Shown here: one piece after another, positions 27,698 through 35,822 of the stretch | Position numbering within the stretch: the stretch's first letter is position 1 | How the letters are laid out: each line of letters begins with the position of its first letter | Source of the DNA: an uncultured Bacillaceae bacterium | GTDB lineage: Bacteria; Bacillota; Bacilli; Bacillales; Caldibacillaceae | DNA: 64,000 nucleotides | Assembly: GCA_937934645.1 (NCBI GenBank) | Contig: CALGYZ010000046.1 | Span: forward strand, 1 to 64,000 | Direction: 5' to 3' | Notes under the pieces: generated by a model | The model's input: only the letters and a program-made list of their open reading frames with translations | What the model was told of the DNA's origin: nothing | Databases searched by the model: none | Made by a program: the position numbers and the translations under genes

Positions 27698-28393
27698 TCA
27701 ACCGTACATATCATCCAGCACCATTTGCAACCCGTCAATCGATGCGCGGTTTTCTTCGATCAATTCAATCGTAAAGTGAAAAATCTTTGCTTCATTTTCA
27801 TCAGCTGCTTTTTTCATATATTTTGTCAATTGCCGGATCAACCATTTTTCCCTTGCCGCCAGGCTTAAATCATTTTCCATTGTGAGCATTTGCCAATACT
27901 TCACCAGGAGATCCATCTTTTCTTCTTCCTCTTTATAATGAAACTGAAAAATGGGAAGCGGGCGCAAATATTTCATTCCCGTTTTATTGGCCATTGCCTG
28001 AAACGGCTTTGTCAGTTCATTTATACTGAACAGTTCCGTTCCTCCCGCCTGGTATTCACGCTCATTGACGCCGATCATTAAAACCAGTCCGAATTCCTTG
28101 CCATAAAGGGCCTGTCCGCCCTTTCCATAAGCAAAACCGTATTCCAAAACAACATCCTGCCAATGTTTCAACAGCGGCGGGGAACTGTACCAGTAAAAAG
28201 GAAATTGGAAAATAATCCGGTCATGTTTCCTGAGTAACTCCTGTTCCTTTTGTACATCGATGTTTCCGTCCGGATAAAACGTTTCTAAATGATGAACCGT
28301 CACTTCGTCAAATTCTTTTATCGAACTTATAAAATATTGCTGGCTTGCTGAATTGATCAAGTCAGGGTGGGAAACGATTAACAGCGTTTTCAT
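27698..28393 (-). CDS. NAD(P)H-dependent flavodoxin-fold oxidoreductase
   Basis: 231 residues. The first 170 have the flavodoxin-like/KefF-MdaB pattern: MKTLLIVSHPDLINSASQQYF (FMN phosphate loop), HDRIIFQFPFYWYSSPPLLKHWQDVVLEYGFAYG (about 60-93) and a GVNEREYQAGG loop. The likely role is two-electron reduction of quinones or similar acceptors. A helical C-terminal extension of about 55 residues follows the usual domain end. ATG 28393 is chosen with GAAGGTGAT upstream; a TTG five codons earlier overlaps that site. Confidence 0.85.
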   Translation of the reverse strand: MKTLLIVSHPDLINSASQQYFISSIKEFDEVTVHHLETFYPDGNIDVQKEQELLRKHDRIIFQFPFYWYSSPPLLKHWQDVVLEYGFAYGKGGQALYGKEFGLVLMIGVNEREYQAGGTELFSINELTKPFQAMANKTGMKYLRPLPIFQFHYKEEEEKMDLLVKYWQMLTMENDLSLAAREKWLIRQLTKYMKKAADENEAKIFHFTIELIEENRASIDGLQMVLDDMYG

Positions 28394-28480
28394 CAGAATC
28401 ACCTTCAATTGATATGTAAAACTTCACCATTTTTATCATAATATATTGTCATCATGAATGCGAAACATTCGGGATGAACA

Positions 28481-28510
28481 AAAAAAGAGCATGCTTGGCA
28501 AGGCATGCCC
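28481..28510 (-). terminator. Hairpin terminator upstream of the oxidoreductase gene
   Basis: GCATGCTT / AGGCATGC stem (8 pairs including one G-T) with loop GGCA. In leftward reading a T6 run follows. The thioesterase gene already has its own terminator at 28786-28825, so this either backs it up or ends a separate small transcript. Confidence 0.65.
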
Positions 28511-28519
28511 GTGACAAAA

Positions 28520-28680
28520 TTGTTGGATGAGAGGGGAAAGGGTATAAACTGCATTTTTTAAAAAGAAAGGCCATTCCATTATATTACCGTCAATCCAGGA
28601 TTAAACCTGTCACATCCGGTCCGGCAAAGCTCCCTGTGCCGGGCGCATATCCGGCAGTATTGGGGGTCCTTTCTTTTTTC
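28520..28680 (+). ncRNA. Candidate structured small RNA with its own promoter
   Basis: In a 440-base gene-free gap, TTGTTG (28520-28525) and TATAAA (28543-28548) are 17 bases apart. The predicted transcript begins near 28555. An 11-base repeat AAAAAGAAAGG (28560-28570) pairs with CCTTTCTTTTT (28668-28678), closing a loop of about 97 bases that contains the hairpin CCGGCA / TGCCGG (28621-28642). A T run ends the element. The opposite strand could also be transcribed, because a weak promoter (ATGTTG-17-TATATT) lies to the right and the 28481 terminator faces that way. I cannot match it to a known RNA family. Confidence 0.3.
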
Positions 28681-28785
28681 AATATACTTTCTGTTTATTG
28701 ATCCAACATTAACGGAATGTAAAAGTTTGATTAATAAACGAAACGGATATCCTCCATTGCATATTTAGCGAATTCGGCATTTTTT

Positions 28786-28825
28786 CAAAAAAGAAAAGGT
28801 TCCATCATTCATGGGAACCCTTTCT
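28786..28825 (-). terminator. Terminator of the thioesterase gene
   Basis: GGTTCC / GGAACC with flanking AAA/TTT pairs. In leftward reading it is followed by TTTTCTTTTTT. Confidence 0.75.
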
Positions 28826-28837
28826 GTGCAAAATATA

Positions 28838-29284
28838 TTATTTTTTTCTTGCATAACGGTAGAACGTACCGGATGTTTTGCAAAGAAGCTCGCCTTTTTC
28901 ATTTTTGATTTCACATTCCATATGCGACACATTATACCCCTCTTTTACATAACGGGCCGTGGCAATGAGCTTTCCGGAAGCAGCCGCTTTAATAAAAGAC
29001 GTTTTCATTTCGAGGGTCACGTACGGATCTTCCTTAAAGCGAAAATTCGTATGCCCCATCGCCGTGTCGGCCAAAAAGGACAACACTCCCCCGTGGACCA
29101 GCCCGCTCGGATTGATCATTAAATCCGTCACCGGACATGTAATCGTGCAAGTCCGGTTCTGCTCATCATAGCTGAATTCAAACTGGAACAATTTAAATAA
29201 AAAAATTTGTTCCTTTTTAATTTCATATGTATCGTAAGCACGTTCCGCAAGTTTCATAAACTTGTCTTTATCCATTTTAGCCAT
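28838..29284 (-). CDS. Hotdog-fold thioesterase, PaaI/YigI-like
   Basis: 148 residues with the single hotdog domain of the PaaI family: MINPSGLVHGGVLSFLADTAMGHTNF carries the HGG active-site loop and the long central helix, and VTLEMKTSFIKAAASGKLIATARYVKEG forms the following strands. Predicted to hydrolyse an acyl-CoA; the acyl group is unknown. AGGGGGGAT precedes ATG 29284. Single gene with its own terminator. Confidence 0.87.
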   Translation of the reverse strand: MAKMDKDKFMKLAERAYDTYEIKKEQIFLFKLFQFEFSYDEQNRTCTITCPVTDLMINPSGLVHGGVLSFLADTAMGHTNFRFKEDPYVTLEMKTSFIKAAASGKLIATARYVKEGYNVSHMECEIKNEKGELLCKTSGTFYRYARKK

Positions 29285-29682
29285 GCAATCCCCCCTGATT
29301 GTCCGAACTAAATATATAGTACCATAACTATCTGAATTTTAAAAAACAAAGCAGGAGATGATGTCTGCCGCCTTTACCATTCCAAAAATGATTTTCTGAA
29401 GTTTGTTATCCAATTCAAAACACGACATAATCTGTGATTTTTTTACTATTTTTTCATAGGAAAGAGGAATTTTGTCCTAAAAGTCAAAAAAATATATATT
29501 AAAATGAAAATTTTAATTTTTCATTCATTTAATGAATTTTTTATTTTTGTATATTCATTTTTTAACATAATTCCGTCAGGGAATCATGAATGATATTGAT
29601 GGAGGAATGATTGCAGCTTTCTTCATACCGTTTACTGATACTGTTAAAAATACGAATATTGATTAAAGGAGAGATTAACACA
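29285..29682 (+). promoter_or_regulatory. Long AT-rich region upstream of comK
   Basis: No gene. Between about 29480 and 29570 it is almost purely A/T, with repeated A- and T-tracts such as AAAATGAAAATTTT (29501-29514) that come within one base of the ComK-box spacing AAAA-N5-TTTT. In B. subtilis ComK activates its own promoter through two such boxes. Exact boxes were not found, so autoregulation is inferred. Confidence 0.45.
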
Positions 29683-30204
29683 ATGGAACAACAGGAGCTC
29701 TGTCAATATATCATTAATAAAGATACAACAGCAATCATTTCTGATTTTGATGCTGCGGGAAATGAACATTCCATCGTGATTGAAGGAGAAAAACAATTCC
29801 GGATTTTAAAGTCACCGACGCGCATTGTCCGTGATTCTTTTGCACACCGGGGGTATGATCTGAAAGGAGCGATTGCCGGTGCCCGTGCCATTTTAAAAAA
29901 GAAAAAGAATGTTCCTATTGCTTATTCCCTTATTCCCGAAGTTGTTCTGATTTTATGTAAAAAAAATGATGGAACCGGTGTCGTCTGGTTAGTCCGGTCC
30001 CAGATTGAAGAAATTGAAATGTTCGACCGCCGTCAGACTCTCGTCCGTTTTAAAACAGGGTTCAGCCTGTTCGTCAATATGAGTCACAGCCTTTTACAAA
30101 TGAAAATTATTTTAGGTTCTCATCTGCACAGAATTATGCTGGAAAGATCCGGCCTTGGTTCCGGCGATCCATATTATTTCCGGCACAATTGGTATCAAAA
30201 ATAA
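29683..30204 (+). CDS. comK: Competence transcription factor ComK
   Basis: 173-residue ComK-family activator of DNA-uptake genes. The conserved core is visible: TRIVRDSFAHRGYDLKGAIAGARAIL (matching the IVDRSCRFFGSSYAGRKAGT region), VPIAYSLIPEVVLILCKK (PIMVDPSNQIFLFPT region), WLVRSQIEEIEMFDRRQTLVRFKTG and a final SLLQMKIILGSHLHRIML. ATG 29683 follows AAAGGAGAG; an upstream in-frame extension to 29611 has no better site. Divergence from B. subtilis ComK is considerable, and bacilli often have more than one ComK-like gene, so a second copy elsewhere is possible. Confidence 0.85.
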   Translation: MEQQELCQYIINKDTTAIISDFDAAGNEHSIVIEGEKQFRILKSPTRIVRDSFAHRGYDLKGAIAGARAILKKKKNVPIAYSLIPEVVLILCKKNDGTGVVWLVRSQIEEIEMFDRRQTLVRFKTGFSLFVNMSHSLLQMKIILGSHLHRIMLERSGLGSGDPYYFRHNWYQK

Positions 30205-30262
30205 ACGGTATTTGCCCTGCCTATACCCGTACCATTATACACCTGTTGAACTTCCGGGTTGC

Positions 30263-30292
30263 TTAATAAGGAAATGGACTTCCTTATTTTAA
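30263..30292 (+). terminator. Terminator of comK
   Basis: AATAAGGAA / TTCCTTATT with loop ATGGAC and a short T tail. Confidence 0.65.
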
Positions 30293-30451
30293 GCTGCCCC
30301 TCTTCTGTCCCGTACAAAAAATCCGGTTACATCAATAAGCGAACATACATTCGTAACCCGAATTTGAAAACATGTTATAATAGGAGTATGATTGTTCACT
30401 TTTTAACATTATAAAAGTTTGGATTCCAGTTAAAGACCGGGCAGAATCGGT

Positions 30452-30480
30452 GGAAAAGAACTGCAAGCAGTTCTGATTTC
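30452..30480 (+). promoter_or_regulatory. Strong hairpin in the leader of the HAD gene
   Basis: Perfect AGAACTGC / GCAGTTCT with a two-base AA loop, extended by GGAAA / TTTCC across a small bulge. It sits about 55 bases before the HAD start, downstream of a GTTATAATAGG -10-like sequence near 30373-30383. It has no T run, so it is more likely a leader structure than a terminator. Confidence 0.45.
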
Positions 30481-30532
30481 CCGGTTTCTACCGGTACCCT
30501 GACAGAGGAGATTTTCTACAGGAGGACATATG

Positions 30533-31378
30533 ATGAAACTTATTGCGATTGACCTGGACGGAACGTTATTAAATACAGATTTGTCCATCAGTAAGCGGAA
30601 CGCTGAAGCCATTTTACAGGCACAAAAAGCGGGGCATATCGTGACGATTTGCACAGGCCGGTCCATGCACGACACCCAGAAGTTTTTAACGAATGCCGGT
30701 CTGGATATACCGTTTATTGCCGGAAACGGCGCAGTCGTTTTTTATGAAAAAGTTCTGCATAATGAGGTCATACCGGAAAATGTTTTAATCGAAGTCATCG
30801 ATCTGTTCCGGCGTAAAGAAACGTACTATGAAATTTTTACGGAAGACGGCATTCTTTTCGATGAAATCGGCATGGCTTACTTTGAGCAGGAAAACAAGGA
30901 GCTGCATAAACAGGATCACCGGGAACAAGAATTGATGCAGCATGAAATCGAGAAGATGAAAAAAGAAAATTATTTCCTTGTTGTACCCGATTGTAAAAAA
31001 ATTGATCTGACAAGCTTTAAACCATATAAAATTTATTCATTAACCTTTAGCGACAAAAAAATGAAAAAGATGAAAGAAATTCTCAAATTGAAAAACGACC
31101 TCTCCTTTACATCCGGAAGCAGCCTAACGCTGGAAGTCGGGAATAAAAACGTCAGCAAAGGAAATGCTTTGAAAATCCTCGCCGATCATTTACAAATCGC
31201 TCCGGAAAACCTTGTCGCCATCGGTGATAACTTAAACGACCTGTCAATGTTCCGGATCGCCGGAACAAGCATCGCGATGGGAAATGCCCTGGAAGAAGTC
31301 AAGGCATGCGCCGACCATGTTACAAAAAACTTTGATGAAGACGGAGTCGCCTATGCGTTGGAAAAATTTATATTATAA
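30533..31378 (+). CDS. Cof-type HAD-superfamily phosphatase
   Basis: 281-residue HAD hydrolase of the Cof/IIB group. Motif I is IAIDLDGTLL (residues 4-13), motif II TICTGRS, motif III Lys in NVSKGNALKILADHL and motif IV AIGDNLNDLSMF. A large alpha/beta cap lies between motifs II and III. It likely dephosphorylates sugar phosphates or pyridoxal/flavin phosphates; such enzymes are broad. ATG 30533 is preferred to ATG 30530 because GGAGG then has 7-base spacing. Confidence 0.9.
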   Translation: MKLIAIDLDGTLLNTDLSISKRNAEAILQAQKAGHIVTICTGRSMHDTQKFLTNAGLDIPFIAGNGAVVFYEKVLHNEVIPENVLIEVIDLFRRKETYYEIFTEDGILFDEIGMAYFEQENKELHKQDHREQELMQHEIEKMKKENYFLVVPDCKKIDLTSFKPYKIYSLTFSDKKMKKMKEILKLKNDLSFTSGSSLTLEVGNKNVSKGNALKILADHLQIAPENLVAIGDNLNDLSMFRIAGTSIAMGNALEEVKACADHVTKNFDEDGVAYALEKFIL

Positions 31379-31390
31379 TTTATTCAATTG

Positions 31391-31413
31391 AAGGAGGGAT
31401 CTACTCCCTCCTG
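31391..31413 (+). terminator. Hairpin after the HAD gene
   Basis: GGAGGGA / TCCCTCC with loop TCTAC, a dozen bases after the stop. It lacks a good T run, so termination is uncertain. It marks the left edge of the AT-rich catabolic block. Confidence 0.45.
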
Positions 31414-31567
31414 GTTTCAAAGTCAACAATACAACTCCTTATACTCTCCAATCAAGGCTTGAGAAAAATCAAAGAGCATAAATTACGAAATTTTCCGCAC
31501 TGTCAAAATAAAATTTCCCTAATTAATATAACCCTATAAAAAATTTACATGGAGTTTTACTAACATA

Positions 31568-32872
31568 TTAACTAACCATTTCCGGCAAAAATGTGACGAT
31601 TTCCGGAAAAGCTGTCAGCACAACAACCAATATAGCCATAGCAATAATAGCAGGTACCATTGCTCTAAACAACTTTTCGATCGGCATATCTTTTACAATT
31701 CCACTGATAATATATACACTTAAACCGAGTGGTGGAGTCAAAACACCAATGTTTATGATTAAAATCATAATGATTCCAAACCACAAACCATCAAACCCCA
31801 AAGATGTTATCATAGGATAAACAATTGGCAATGTTAGTGTCATAATCGCAATACCCTCAAGAAACATACCTAAAATTAAATAGACGATCAATATCAGAAA
31901 CAGTATCAGATACGGAGAAACATTCAGATTGGCAACTGCATCAGATAAATAAACAGGTATACGGCTTAATGCCAAAAATTTACCGAATAAATTTGCTCCG
32001 ATTAATATTAAAAAAATCATAACGGATATGCGGAGTGATTCATCCAGTGAATGTGCAATTTTCTTCAACGAAAGTCTTTTTGAGATTAATGTGACAAGAA
32101 GAGCCAAGAAAGCCCCTACGCCTCCCGCTTCACTTGGTGTAAAAATACCAAAATAAATTCCACCAATACTAATGATAAAAATGAAGATAAACGGCCAAAT
32201 TGTTTTTAGTGATTTTAATTTTTCTTTTAAATCAAATGATGAACGGTTTATTTCTGCTGCGGAAGGATTTATGCGAACTTTCAAATTAACCATTAACATA
32301 AAAATGAATGTCATAATTAAACCCGGTATAATCCCGCCAATTAACAAAGGACCTATTGGTTCATTCGTAATCGCTCCATAAATAATTAACAAAACACTGG
32401 GCGGAATCAATAGCCCTAATGTTCCTCCTGCAGCTACGGCTAAAGTAGATAGACTTCTGTCATAATTATACCGATCCATTTCAGGTATACTAATTCTGGC
32501 AATTGTTGCAGTTGTAGCATTGGAAGAGCCTGAAATCGCGGAAAAAATAGCCGATGCTCCGACAGTTGCCATTGCCAAGCCTCCACGCACATTTCCGAAC
32601 CATTTATAAACTGAAGCAAACATATCTTTACCTAAACCGGAATAAGATAAAAACATTCCCATTAAAACAAACAAGGGTATTACACTTAAACTGTAATTTT
32701 TTGCCTGCGTAAAGGCAGACATCCCTAATTGTGCTATTGCCACGTTCCAATCTGTGATCCATGCAATACCAATAAATCCCGTTAATAACAAGGCAATACC
32801 TACAGATAAGCGCAATAAAATAAGAACAACCAAAAGAATAATACCAAACACACCAATGATTTCAGGAGTCAT
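31568..32872 (-). CDS. TRAP transporter large permease (DctM-type)
   Basis: 434 residues, about twelve hydrophobic segments. It has typical DctM features: VIPLFVLMGMFLSYSGLGKDMF, ASAIFSAISGSSNATTATIARISIPEM, GGTLGLLIPPSVLLIIYGAIT and GVLTPPLGLSVYIISGI. It forms the sodium-driven transport channel with the small DctQ subunit and the DctP receptor. It overlaps dctQ by 11 bases and is the last gene of the aromatic-acid operon. The linkage to 4-hydroxybenzoate hydroxylase suggests an aromatic carboxylate as substrate. Confidence 0.93.
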   Translation of the reverse strand: MTPEIIGVFGIILLVVLILLRLSVGIALLLTGFIGIAWITDWNVAIAQLGMSAFTQAKNYSLSVIPLFVLMGMFLSYSGLGKDMFASVYKWFGNVRGGLAMATVGASAIFSAISGSSNATTATIARISIPEMDRYNYDRSLSTLAVAAGGTLGLLIPPSVLLIIYGAITNEPIGPLLIGGIIPGLIMTFIFMLMVNLKVRINPSAAEINRSSFDLKEKLKSLKTIWPFIFIFIISIGGIYFGIFTPSEAGGVGAFLALLVTLISKRLSLKKIAHSLDESLRISVMIFLILIGANLFGKFLALSRIPVYLSDAVANLNVSPYLILFLILIVYLILGMFLEGIAIMTLTLPIVYPMITSLGFDGLWFGIIMILIINIGVLTPPLGLSVYIISGIVKDMPIEKLFRAMVPAIIAMAILVVVLTAFPEIVTFLPEMVS

Positions 32873-33428
32873 TCCAGGTCACCACCTTGACTAATGATTG
32901 TAAAAAATCAAGTAAATAAGTCAGCGTAAAGGCTATCCCACCAATAATCGTAATTGCTGAGAAAATGTAAACCGGCAGGCCAAGGTCACCGCTTAATTCT
33001 TCACTTCTATACAATCGGTATGAATATTCATATAGTTGCCACGTCATTAAAACGAGCAAAATAATCACCATAAAGGAAATACAGGATTGTAATATTTTTT
33101 GAATTTTATATGAGAATTTGTTTGTAATAACATCAATTTCAATATGGTTATTCATTAGTTGTGCTTTGCCGAGACTGAAGAAAACAGTTATTGCAAGCAA
33201 TAATCCCGTCAATTCGTAGGTCCCGGTAATTGGTTTATTAAAAAAGTACCTTCCGCTAACATCAGCAATTGTTAATAACATCATAAAAAGCAAAATCATA
33301 CTTGAAATTTTGTGCAATATATTATTAAAGTGAATTGTTATTTTCTCAGTTATTTCTATACACTTATTCAATCTTGTTTTATTTTTTATCTCTGAATGAT
33401 TACAGGCCTTTTTTGGCTTTAATTTCAT
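32862..33428 (-). CDS. TRAP transporter small permease (DctQ-type)
   Basis: 188 residues with four membrane segments and the DctQ signature region (DVSGRYFFNKPITGTYELTGLLLAITVFFSLGKAQLMNNHIEIDV, with the conserved pattern around residues 57-100). It has an unusually long basic N-terminal tail of about 40 residues. It bridges the receptor and the large permease. It lies 23 bases after the dctP stop and overlaps dctM. Confidence 0.9.
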   Translation of the reverse strand: MKLKPKKACNHSEIKNKTRLNKCIEITEKITIHFNNILHKISSMILLFMMLLTIADVSGRYFFNKPITGTYELTGLLLAITVFFSLGKAQLMNNHIEIDVITNKFSYKIQKILQSCISFMVIILLVLMTWQLYEYSYRLYRSEELSGDLGLPVYIFSAITIIGGIAFTLTYLLDFLQSLVKVVTWNDS

Positions 33429-33451
33429 TCAACCTTCCCCCTGCTTAACAA

Positions 33452-34492
33452 TTAATTCCCCTCTTTTTCCATCAACTTGACTGCCTCTCTATAAATTTTT
33501 TTACCGTCGACACCGTTTTCTTCCATAGTTTTCAACCAATGATTAGTGACAACTTTTGATGCTTCTTTAAATTTCTCCAACTCTTCTTCCGGCAGAATAA
33601 TAAACTCTACTCCGGCTTCTTTCGCTTCTTTTACAGCACGATCTTTCTGTAAATCAAATTCTCTTCCCGCTTTTGCTGCCATCGGAATTCCAAGCAAATT
33701 TTCCTCAATCAACTTCTGGTCTTGTGGAGGGATTTTTTCCCAACTGTCTTTATTCATGGCAACGTAGAAAAGGTTGGTATTAAAATTACCAATTGTTACA
33801 TAATCTACTACATCTGCAAGATTAAAATCTTTTATTGCAGCAATTGGTAGCACACCGCCATCGATTACTCCCTTCGAAAGAGCGTCGTATAGTTCAGGTG
33901 CGGGCAATGACACTGGTGTTGCTCCCCAAGAGGCAATCATCCGGCTTCCTTCCTCTGAAGGTGTTCGTAATTTTAGTCCTTCAACATCTTCAAAAGAACG
34001 AACTGCTTTACCCTTTGTTATAATCGCATAAGGATCTGCAGCATGAACCCATAATAGCTTTACATCACTGTATTCTTCCTGAATTTCCGGAAATGTATCA
34101 TATAACTTTTGAGCAACGATGCTCAACTCTTCACCTGTTCCTTCGGCCATAAAAGGTAGATTTAACACTGACTGTCCTCTGAATACTCCTGCATTATAAC
34201 CATGAATTCCTCTGCCAACATCAATTAAACCGGTTATAATATTATCCAAAGTCTCTGAAGGCCCGCCTAACGAGCCCCCCACATACATCCGAAACTGGAT
34301 CTTACCGTCTGTTAATTCATCAACTTTTTCGGCAAAATAGGGAAATGTTTTTTCATTCTGAACATGTTTCGGTCCATCCATGCTCCCAAAGTTAAAAATT
34401 ATTGTGTCATCTTCATCAGAAGACTCCTTATTACAACCTGTGAACAAAAACAGGATAATAATTAACACCGGTAAAATTCTTTTGAAATACAA
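33452..34492 (-). CDS. TRAP transporter substrate-binding lipoprotein (DctP-type)
   Basis: 346-residue receptor. The N terminus is a lipoprotein signal (MYFKRILPVLIIILFLFTGCNKE, lipid-modified Cys at residue 20). The mature part has the DctP family layout, with TDGKIQFRMYVGGSLGGPSETLDNIITGLIDVGRG near residues 65-95, the conserved Arg in GLKLRTPSEEGSRMIASWGATP (carboxylate-binding Arg) and ELYDALSKGVIDGG. The ligand is therefore likely an organic acid. It follows pobA by 88 bases with a hairpin in between. Confidence 0.92.
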   Translation of the reverse strand: MYFKRILPVLIIILFLFTGCNKESSDEDDTIIFNFGSMDGPKHVQNEKTFPYFAEKVDELTDGKIQFRMYVGGSLGGPSETLDNIITGLIDVGRGIHGYNAGVFRGQSVLNLPFMAEGTGEELSIVAQKLYDTFPEIQEEYSDVKLLWVHAADPYAIITKGKAVRSFEDVEGLKLRTPSEEGSRMIASWGATPVSLPAPELYDALSKGVIDGGVLPIAAIKDFNLADVVDYVTIGNFNTNLFYVAMNKDSWEKIPPQDQKLIEENLLGIPMAAKAGREFDLQKDRAVKEAKEAGVEFIILPEEELEKFKEASKVVTNHWLKTMEENGVDGKKIYREAVKLMEKEGN

Positions 34493-34544
34493 GAATAAGA
34501 TCCTCCTTTTTATTACAGAATATTCTGATAATTATATGAAACGC

Positions 34545-34568
34545 AGGAGAAGATGTCCTCTCCTGCTA
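34545..34568 (-). promoter_or_regulatory. Intercistronic hairpin between pobA and dctP
   Basis: GCAGGAGA / TCTCCTGC, perfect, with an 8-base loop and no T run in the direction of transcription. It may act in mRNA processing or partial attenuation between the enzyme and transporter parts of the operon. Confidence 0.45.
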
Positions 34569-34580
34569 ATAATCAAGTCG

Positions 34581-35756
34581 TTAAGAAAATGTGACACTTA
34601 TATCAGTATAATTCTCTGCAATCATGGTTGCACCGGCAGTAGCGGTACTTAAATAATCCAAATCCGACAATTGAATCTTTTGTTCAAATTCGGATTTTTG
34701 CTTATGGTGATGTAAAAGGTCCGTCATCAGTCTTGAAAATCTCTGCGCTCTCCAAATTGTCCGTAAACGAGTTTCTGAATACCGATTTAATAAATCCTCA
34801 CTGCCGGTTCTATAGTAATGTTCTAACCCTTCTGCCAATACTTTCGCGTCACCGGCAGCAAGATTTAAACCTTTTGCCCCTGTTGGCGGTACAATATGAG
34901 CGGCATCTCCTGCAATAAACAGTCTTCCGTATTGCATGGATTCACACACAAAACTGCGCATTTTGACCATATCTTTCTGGATAATCGGACCATCGGAGAG
35001 TGTCCAACCCTCCATATCCACCCTAGTATGAAGTTCTTCCCATATCCGATCATCCGGCCAATCACTTATTTCATCTTCCGGATCAACTTGTAAATAATAG
35101 CGTTGTATGTCCGGTGTTCTGGTACTGATTAAGGCAAATCCACGGTTATGATAAGAATAAATCAATACATCATTCGCGATGGGGGCTTCTGTTAAAATGC
35201 CCAGCCAATTATATGGATAAACATATTCGATTTCTTTAAGTACATGCTTGGGAATGGCTTTTCGGCTCGGGCCGTGGAAACCATCACATCCTGCAATAAA
35301 ATCACAAACAATCTGTTGTCTTTCTCCGTTGATTTTATATTCAATTTTTGGGTTGTTTGTTTCGATATCTTTTATATTTACGACCTCAGCTTCAAATATA
35401 ATTTTTCCCCCGGTTTCAAGTCTTGCAGCAATTAAATCTTTTAAAACGTCATGTTGCGGATATATCATAATCTGTTTTCCTACTAATTTACTAAAGTTAA
35501 TTGGATACCGTTTACCTTTGAATTGAAACTCGATTCCATGATGGAGGAAACCTTCCTCCATCATTCTTTTACCTACGCCCATTTCTTTCATTAATTGCAT
35601 GGTTCCGGCCTCCAACACACCGGCACGGACTGTATTTTCTATGGTTTCTCTTGATCTTTTTTCTACAATGACAGAATCAATACCGTTTAAATACAAAAGG
35701 TGGGATAAGATTAAACCTGCAGGTCCAGCACCTATGATCCCTACTTGAGTTTTCAA
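34581..35756 (-). CDS. pobA: 4-hydroxybenzoate 3-monooxygenase
   Basis: FAD-dependent hydroxylase that turns 4-hydroxybenzoate into protocatechuate. 391 residues, matching the Pseudomonas enzyme almost end to end. FAD motif GIIGAGPAGL (7-16), CDFIAGCDGFHGPSR (DG motif, 151-165) and LFIAGDAAHIVPPTGAKGLNLAAGD (GD motif). Active-site residues line up: Tyr200, Ser211 and Arg213 for Pseudomonas Tyr201, Ser212 and Arg214, and the Tyr in AENYTD for Tyr385. It lies between the dioxygenase gene and the TRAP receptor gene, which supports hydroxybenzoate uptake and conversion. The equivalent in Paenibacillus is called praI. Confidence 0.95.
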   Translation of the reverse strand: MKTQVGIIGAGPAGLILSHLLYLNGIDSVIVEKRSRETIENTVRAGVLEAGTMQLMKEMGVGKRMMEEGFLHHGIEFQFKGKRYPINFSKLVGKQIMIYPQHDVLKDLIAARLETGGKIIFEAEVVNIKDIETNNPKIEYKINGERQQIVCDFIAGCDGFHGPSRKAIPKHVLKEIEYVYPYNWLGILTEAPIANDVLIYSYHNRGFALISTRTPDIQRYYLQVDPEDEISDWPDDRIWEELHTRVDMEGWTLSDGPIIQKDMVKMRSFVCESMQYGRLFIAGDAAHIVPPTGAKGLNLAAGDAKVLAEGLEHYYRTGSEDLLNRYSETRLRTIWRAQRFSRLMTDLLHHHKQKSEFEQKIQLSDLDYLSTATAGATMIAENYTDISVTFS

Positions 35757-35822
35757 AGACAGTCACCTTCCTGCAATTTTTTGGAAAGGAAAATAGTATG
35801 CTTTACACCTGATCATCTCACA

